Assembly: GCA_947493695.1 (NCBI GenBank)
Contig: CANLSF010000004.1
Coordinates: forward strand, 434,001 to 498,000
Length of the DNA stretch: 64,000 nt
Direction of reading: 5' to 3'
Source of the DNA: an uncultured Kiloniellaceae bacterium
Lineage (GTDB): Bacteria > Pseudomonadota > Alphaproteobacteria > Kiloniellales > Kiloniellaceae
How positions within the stretch are numbered: position 1 is the first letter of the stretch; each line of letters begins with the position of its first letter. The notes under the pieces were generated by a model. It ran no database searches, was not told the origin of the DNA, and was given only the letters and a program-made list of their open reading frames with translations. Shown piece by piece: positions 61,089 to 64,000 of this stretch. The translations under genes were made by a program, and so were the position numbers.

Positions 61089-62486
61089 ATGGAACCCTTT
61101 GTTCTTTTCGGCCTCGTTTTGGTGCTGCTTTTGATCGGAACGCCGATCGCGGTATCTCTCGGGCTTTCCAGCGTCATCATCATTATCCTTTTCTCGAACG
61201 ACTCGCTGGCCTCCATCTCCTTGAAACTCTTCGAGGCAATGGAGCACTACACGCTGCTTGCGATTCCGTTTTTCATCCTCTCCTCCGCCTTCATGTCGAC
61301 CGGTGGTGTTGCAAAACGCATAATCCGATTTGCGATAGCCTGCGTCGGGCATGTGCGCGGCGGACTGGCCATTGCTTCCGTGTTTGCCTGTATGTTGTTT
61401 GCGGCGCTTTCGGGCTCCTCCCCGGCAACAGTGGTTGCCATCGGCACCATCGTGATCGCCGGCATGCGTGAGGTCGGCTACAGTAAGGAGTTCGCGGCAG
61501 GCGTCATCTGTAATGCCGGTACGCTCGGCATTCTGATTCCCCCTTCCATCGTTATGGTGGTCTATGCCGCCGCAACAGACGTCTCAGTGGGGCGGATGTT
61601 CATGGCCGGTGTGATCCCGGGCTTGCTCGCAGGCCTGATGCTGATGGGCGGAATTTACATTGTCGCCCGCATCAAAAAGCTTCCGGCGCAGCCCTGGGCC
61701 GGTGTGTCGGAGATCTTCGAGTCCGCCAGCGATGCCATCTGGGGACTTTTGCTGATCATCATTATCCTGGGCGGTATCTACGGCGGTATCTTCACACCGA
61801 CCGAAGCGGCCGCGGTTGCAGCGGTCTATGCCTTCGCCATAGCGCTTTTCGTTTATCGGGACATGGGGCCTCTGGTCGGTGTCGCCTGGCGAAAGGACGG
61901 TGAGTCCCTAGGCGGCAGCACAGTACGCAACCTCGGACAGATCGGCCTGCAGTTTATTCCTGCCTTCTTCCACAGGGACACCCAGAAGACGCTGGTCGAG
62001 GCCGGTAAAGTCACGCTGATGCTGATGTTTATCATCGCCAACGCCCTGCTGTTTGCCCATGTGCTGACCACTGAACGCATTCCACAGGCCATGACCGAAG
62101 CGATCATCGGTGCCGGTCTGGAGCCCTGGACGTTCCTGATCATTGTCAATCTGCTGCTCCTGGCGGGCGGTCAATTCATGGAGCCTTCGGGACTGCTGGT
62201 CATTGTCGCGCCGGTGGTCTTCCCGATCGCTATTCAACTGGGTATCGATCCGATCCATCTCGGCATCATCATGGTGGTGAATATGGAGATCGGAATGATC
62301 ACTCCACCAGTCGGACTGAACCTCTTCGTCACTTCTGGAATCACCGGGATGCCGTTGATGGACGTTGTGAAAGCGGCCATGCCCTGGCTCTCCATCCTCT
62401 TCGTCTTCCTGATCCTGGTCACCTACATCCCGGCTATCTCGACCTTCCTGCCCAATCTGATGTTCGGGCCGCAGATCGTGAACTAA
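61089..62486 (+). CDS. dctM: TRAP transporter large permease DctM
   Basis: A 465-residue polytopic protein that carries the sodium-coupled transport path. Family blocks are GTPIAVSLGLSSVI, FAALSGSSPATVVAIGTIVI, TLGILIPPSIVMVVYAAATD and GIFTPTEAAAVAAVYAF. A loop of about 50 residues in the middle (AWRKDGESLGGSTVRNLGQI) is present, as in long DctM forms. The block IEMGMITPPVGLNLF-like (here MEIGMITPPVGLNLFVTSG) is near the end. It is followed by a strong terminator. Confidence 0.95.
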   Translation: MEPFVLFGLVLVLLLIGTPIAVSLGLSSVIIIILFSNDSLASISLKLFEAMEHYTLLAIPFFILSSAFMSTGGVAKRIIRFAIACVGHVRGGLAIASVFACMLFAALSGSSPATVVAIGTIVIAGMREVGYSKEFAAGVICNAGTLGILIPPSIVMVVYAAATDVSVGRMFMAGVIPGLLAGLMLMGGIYIVARIKKLPAQPWAGVSEIFESASDAIWGLLLIIIILGGIYGGIFTPTEAAAVAAVYAFAIALFVYRDMGPLVGVAWRKDGESLGGSTVRNLGQIGLQFIPAFFHRDTQKTLVEAGKVTLMLMFIIANALLFAHVLTTERIPQAMTEAIIGAGLEPWTFLIIVNLLLLAGGQFMEPSGLLVIVAPVVFPIAIQLGIDPIHLGIIMVVNMEIGMITPPVGLNLFVTSGITGMPLMDVVKAAMPWLSILFVFLILVTYIPAISTFLPNLMFGPQIVN

Positions 62487-62511
62487 AAAACCGGGCACAG
62501 GTTCCGAGTAC

Positions 62512-62550
62512 GAAAACCCGGGTGACGGTTCTTCCCTCACCCGGGTTTTC
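62512..62550 (+). terminator. Terminator of dctPQM
   Basis: A perfect 14-bp stem (GAAAACCCGGGTGA/TCACCCGGGTTTTC) with an 11-nt loop is followed by TGTTTTC. It begins 26 nt after the dctM stop. Confidence 0.88.
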
Positions 62551-62586
62551 TGTTTTCAGATGCTGCGTAGCCTGTATGCTGCGGCC

Positions 62587-62976
62587 ATGACATCAAAAGC
62601 AATTATTCCCGCAGACCTGCAGAGCTATTATGACGACTGGCATATGTCGCCAGGCCTGTTGTGCGACGGTTTCGTCTTTCTTACCGGATTCACCGGCGCG
62701 AACGCTGACGGGACACTCTCGAACGTCCCTGAAACCCAGATGCGCAACGCCTTTGCGAAGGTGCAGTCTGTGCTTGAAGCAGGCGGTATGGATTTCGGCC
62801 ACATCGTTGAAATGACGACTTACCACGTTGGTCTTCGTGAGCATCTTGATGTCTTCAAGTCAGTGCGGGACGAATTTGTTGTCGAGCCCTACCCGGCATG
62901 GACCGCGATCGAGGTGGCGGGTTTTGTGCGCGAAGGAGCCGTCGTTGAGATCCGGGTGATTGCGCGCGCGCCGTAA
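62587..62976 (+). CDS. RidA-family protein lacking the catalytic arginine
   Basis: A 129-residue protein of the YjgF/YER057c/UK114 fold: GFVFLTGFTGANADGTLS, ETQMRNAFAKVQSVLEAGGM, VEMTTYHVGLREHLDVFKSV and PYPAWTAIEVAGFVREGAVV. Active RidA imine deaminases have Arg in the PARxxV block; here the residue is Trp (PAWTAIEV). It therefore belongs to a non-deaminase Rid subgroup or uses another chemistry. ATG 62587 is family-like. It converges with the hydrolase gene. Confidence 0.85.
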   Translation: MTSKAIIPADLQSYYDDWHMSPGLLCDGFVFLTGFTGANADGTLSNVPETQMRNAFAKVQSVLEAGGMDFGHIVEMTTYHVGLREHLDVFKSVRDEFVVEPYPAWTAIEVAGFVREGAVVEIRVIARAP

Positions 62977-62984
62977 AGACCGAC

Positions 62985-63788
62985 CTATTGCGCCGGCAAA
63001 GCCCTTGTGACGAAATTGGTCACCCGTTCACGCAATCCGAAATCGTAAAGGTCATTGTGACCGGCTTCGGGAACAAAGATCCCTTCCTTAGGGGCCTGAA
63101 TAGCCTCCAGGAGCTGCTTTCCAAAGCGGACATTCGTCACGGCATCCTGTTCGCCGTGCATGACGAGAACGGGCGCCTTCACTTTATCCGCCTTCGCCAG
63201 AGAGTTCCATTTGTCGAGGATCAGCCAACGGGCGGGAAGATACCAGTAGTGCGCCTGGGCAACGTCAGCAACCGAGGTAAAAGGCGCTTCCAGCACAACG
63301 GCCGCGACCGGACGACCTGCCGCTGTCTGGACTGCAACCCCGCTTCCGAGGGACTCGCCATATAGCACGGTCTTCTCGGGTGTAACGCCTTGCGCCTCCA
63401 ACCAGTTCAGGATGTTTGCGGCGTCATCCAGCATATCTTCCTGCTTCGGAGACCCGTCATTACCGCTGTATCCCCTATACCCGGCAAAGAAAACACCGTA
63501 ACCGGCGTCTGCAAAAAACGAGAACTTCGGAACACGGTCCGCAAGCTGTCCTGCATTCCCGTGGAACACCACAACAGTCGGCGCGTCATCGTCGAGAGCT
63601 GGAATATACCAGTGCGTTTGGATAAGGCCGTCGCTCGTTTTAAGTTCGACTTCTCGTAAACCAGTCAACTCAAAGCGCTCAATACTCGGCAGCGTCTTGC
63701 CCGCAGGATAGAGCAGTGTGCGTTGGAACACGAACATCACACCGACCAGCAACACGTAACCGACCACTCCCAACCATAGTATCGACAT
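62985..63788 (-). CDS. Membrane-anchored alpha/beta hydrolase (BEM46/YfhR type)
   Basis: A 267-residue protein with an N-terminal membrane anchor (SILWLGVVGYVLLVGVMFVF) and an alpha/beta hydrolase domain. The oxyanion region is VVFHGNAGQLADRV, the nucleophile serine is in LYGESLGSGVAV, the acid in VMHGEQDAVTNV and the base in EAGHNDLYDFG. The substrate is unknown. ATG 63788 has AGGCGGA upstream; an in-frame TTG at 63818 is less likely. Confidence 0.87.
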   Translation of the reverse strand: MSILWLGVVGYVLLVGVMFVFQRTLLYPAGKTLPSIERFELTGLREVELKTSDGLIQTHWYIPALDDDAPTVVVFHGNAGQLADRVPKFSFFADAGYGVFFAGYRGYSGNDGSPKQEDMLDDAANILNWLEAQGVTPEKTVLYGESLGSGVAVQTAAGRPVAAVVLEAPFTSVADVAQAHYWYLPARWLILDKWNSLAKADKVKAPVLVMHGEQDAVTNVRFGKQLLEAIQAPKEGIFVPEAGHNDLYDFGLRERVTNFVTRALPAQ

Positions 63789-64000
63789 CAATCCGCCTCT
63801 GGCCGTTCTCTTCTTCAACTCACGTGCCCTTTCATCCTCGAGTGCTGTACGAGCTCACTCTCAAGGTGGCTCTTATTATTTAGCGCTCAAAGGAAAATCT
63901 TTCGATAACGAAATTGGAACAAGTCTGTGACCGGCATATTTCACTTGAAACTTTGCGTAAAATTCTTAAATTTACACTTCAATTGACGGTATTAAATTAT
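63789..64000. other. AT-rich right end
   Basis: These 212 nt hold no recognisable gene. The composition is strongly AT-rich toward the window end, as expected for an intergenic promoter region. Confidence 0.4.

Overview
The window looks like a chromosomal segment of an alphaproteobacterium, most likely a marine or free-living member of the Rhodospirillales/Kiloniellales type. The evidence is the gene content: an Aap-type general amino-acid ABC transporter, an NDUFS4-like complex I subunit, a DUF1491 protein, a DctBD-regulated TRAP transporter, and Tat-exported polyamine-type uptake. The genus cannot be fixed from sequence reading alone. I saw no rRNA, CRISPR array, integrase, transposase or prophage gene. 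The two tRNA genes (Arg-UCU and Pro-UGG) are both on the minus strand.

Layout. 1-0.85 kb: tail of a WYL regulator and an orphan YqfO/CutA-like protein. 0.85-6.2 kb (minus): aapJQMP operon followed by a second, diverged binding protein. 6.7-11 kb (plus): metC, hisI, modABC. 11.5-16.2 kb (plus): polyamine-type ABC operon whose last permease has an unusual repeat-bearing tail. 16.6-20.6 kb: pseudo-receiver protein, PilZ protein, parvulin, ParB-like protein, CFA synthase, MOSC protein. 20.6-23.1 kb: two convergent M20 hydrolases. 23.2-29.6 kb: Ugp-like ABC operon with a metallophosphoesterase and a divergent LysR gene. 29.6-34.9 kb: racemase remnant, creatinase-like M24 protein, tRNAs and small housekeeping genes. 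35-42.5 kb: a PLP ammonia-lyase, a cytoplasmic BisC-type molybdoenzyme, an Lrp/AsnC regulator and an EhuBCDA-like transporter. 42.5-49.3 kb: prfC, O-methyltransferase, DUF192, histone-deacetylase family, an ABC pair without a binding protein, tandem USP. 49.4-52 kb: accessory phospholipid synthesis cluster. 52-55.2 kb: small secreted protein, GFA/MarR pair, Na+/H+ antiporter. 55.6-62.5 kb: dctBD and dctPQM with a readable sigma-54 control region. 62.6-64 kb: RidA-like protein and a membrane-anchored alpha/beta hydrolase.

The window is dominated by high-affinity uptake of small organic nitrogen, phosphorus and carbon compounds: five ABC systems with a binding protein, one ABC pair lacking one, and a TRAP system. 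A regular architectural feature stands out. In five transporter operons the binding-protein gene is followed 22-36 nt after its stop codon by a strong stem-loop, placed before the next gene. This would let the binding protein be made in excess over the other products.

The best candidates for something undescribed are four. First, the ammonia-lyase/BisC/AsnC/Ehu-like cluster, which may import and break down an oxidised amino-acid-like compound. Second, the PotC-like permease with a seventh membrane segment and a probably periplasmic Thr/Pro-rich tail carrying two near-identical 18-residue repeats. Third, a protein combining an Hpt-like and a receiver-like domain that appears to have lost both phosphorylation sites. 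Fourth, a YnbAB-like lipid cluster whose CDP-alcohol phosphotransferase departs from the family's signature.
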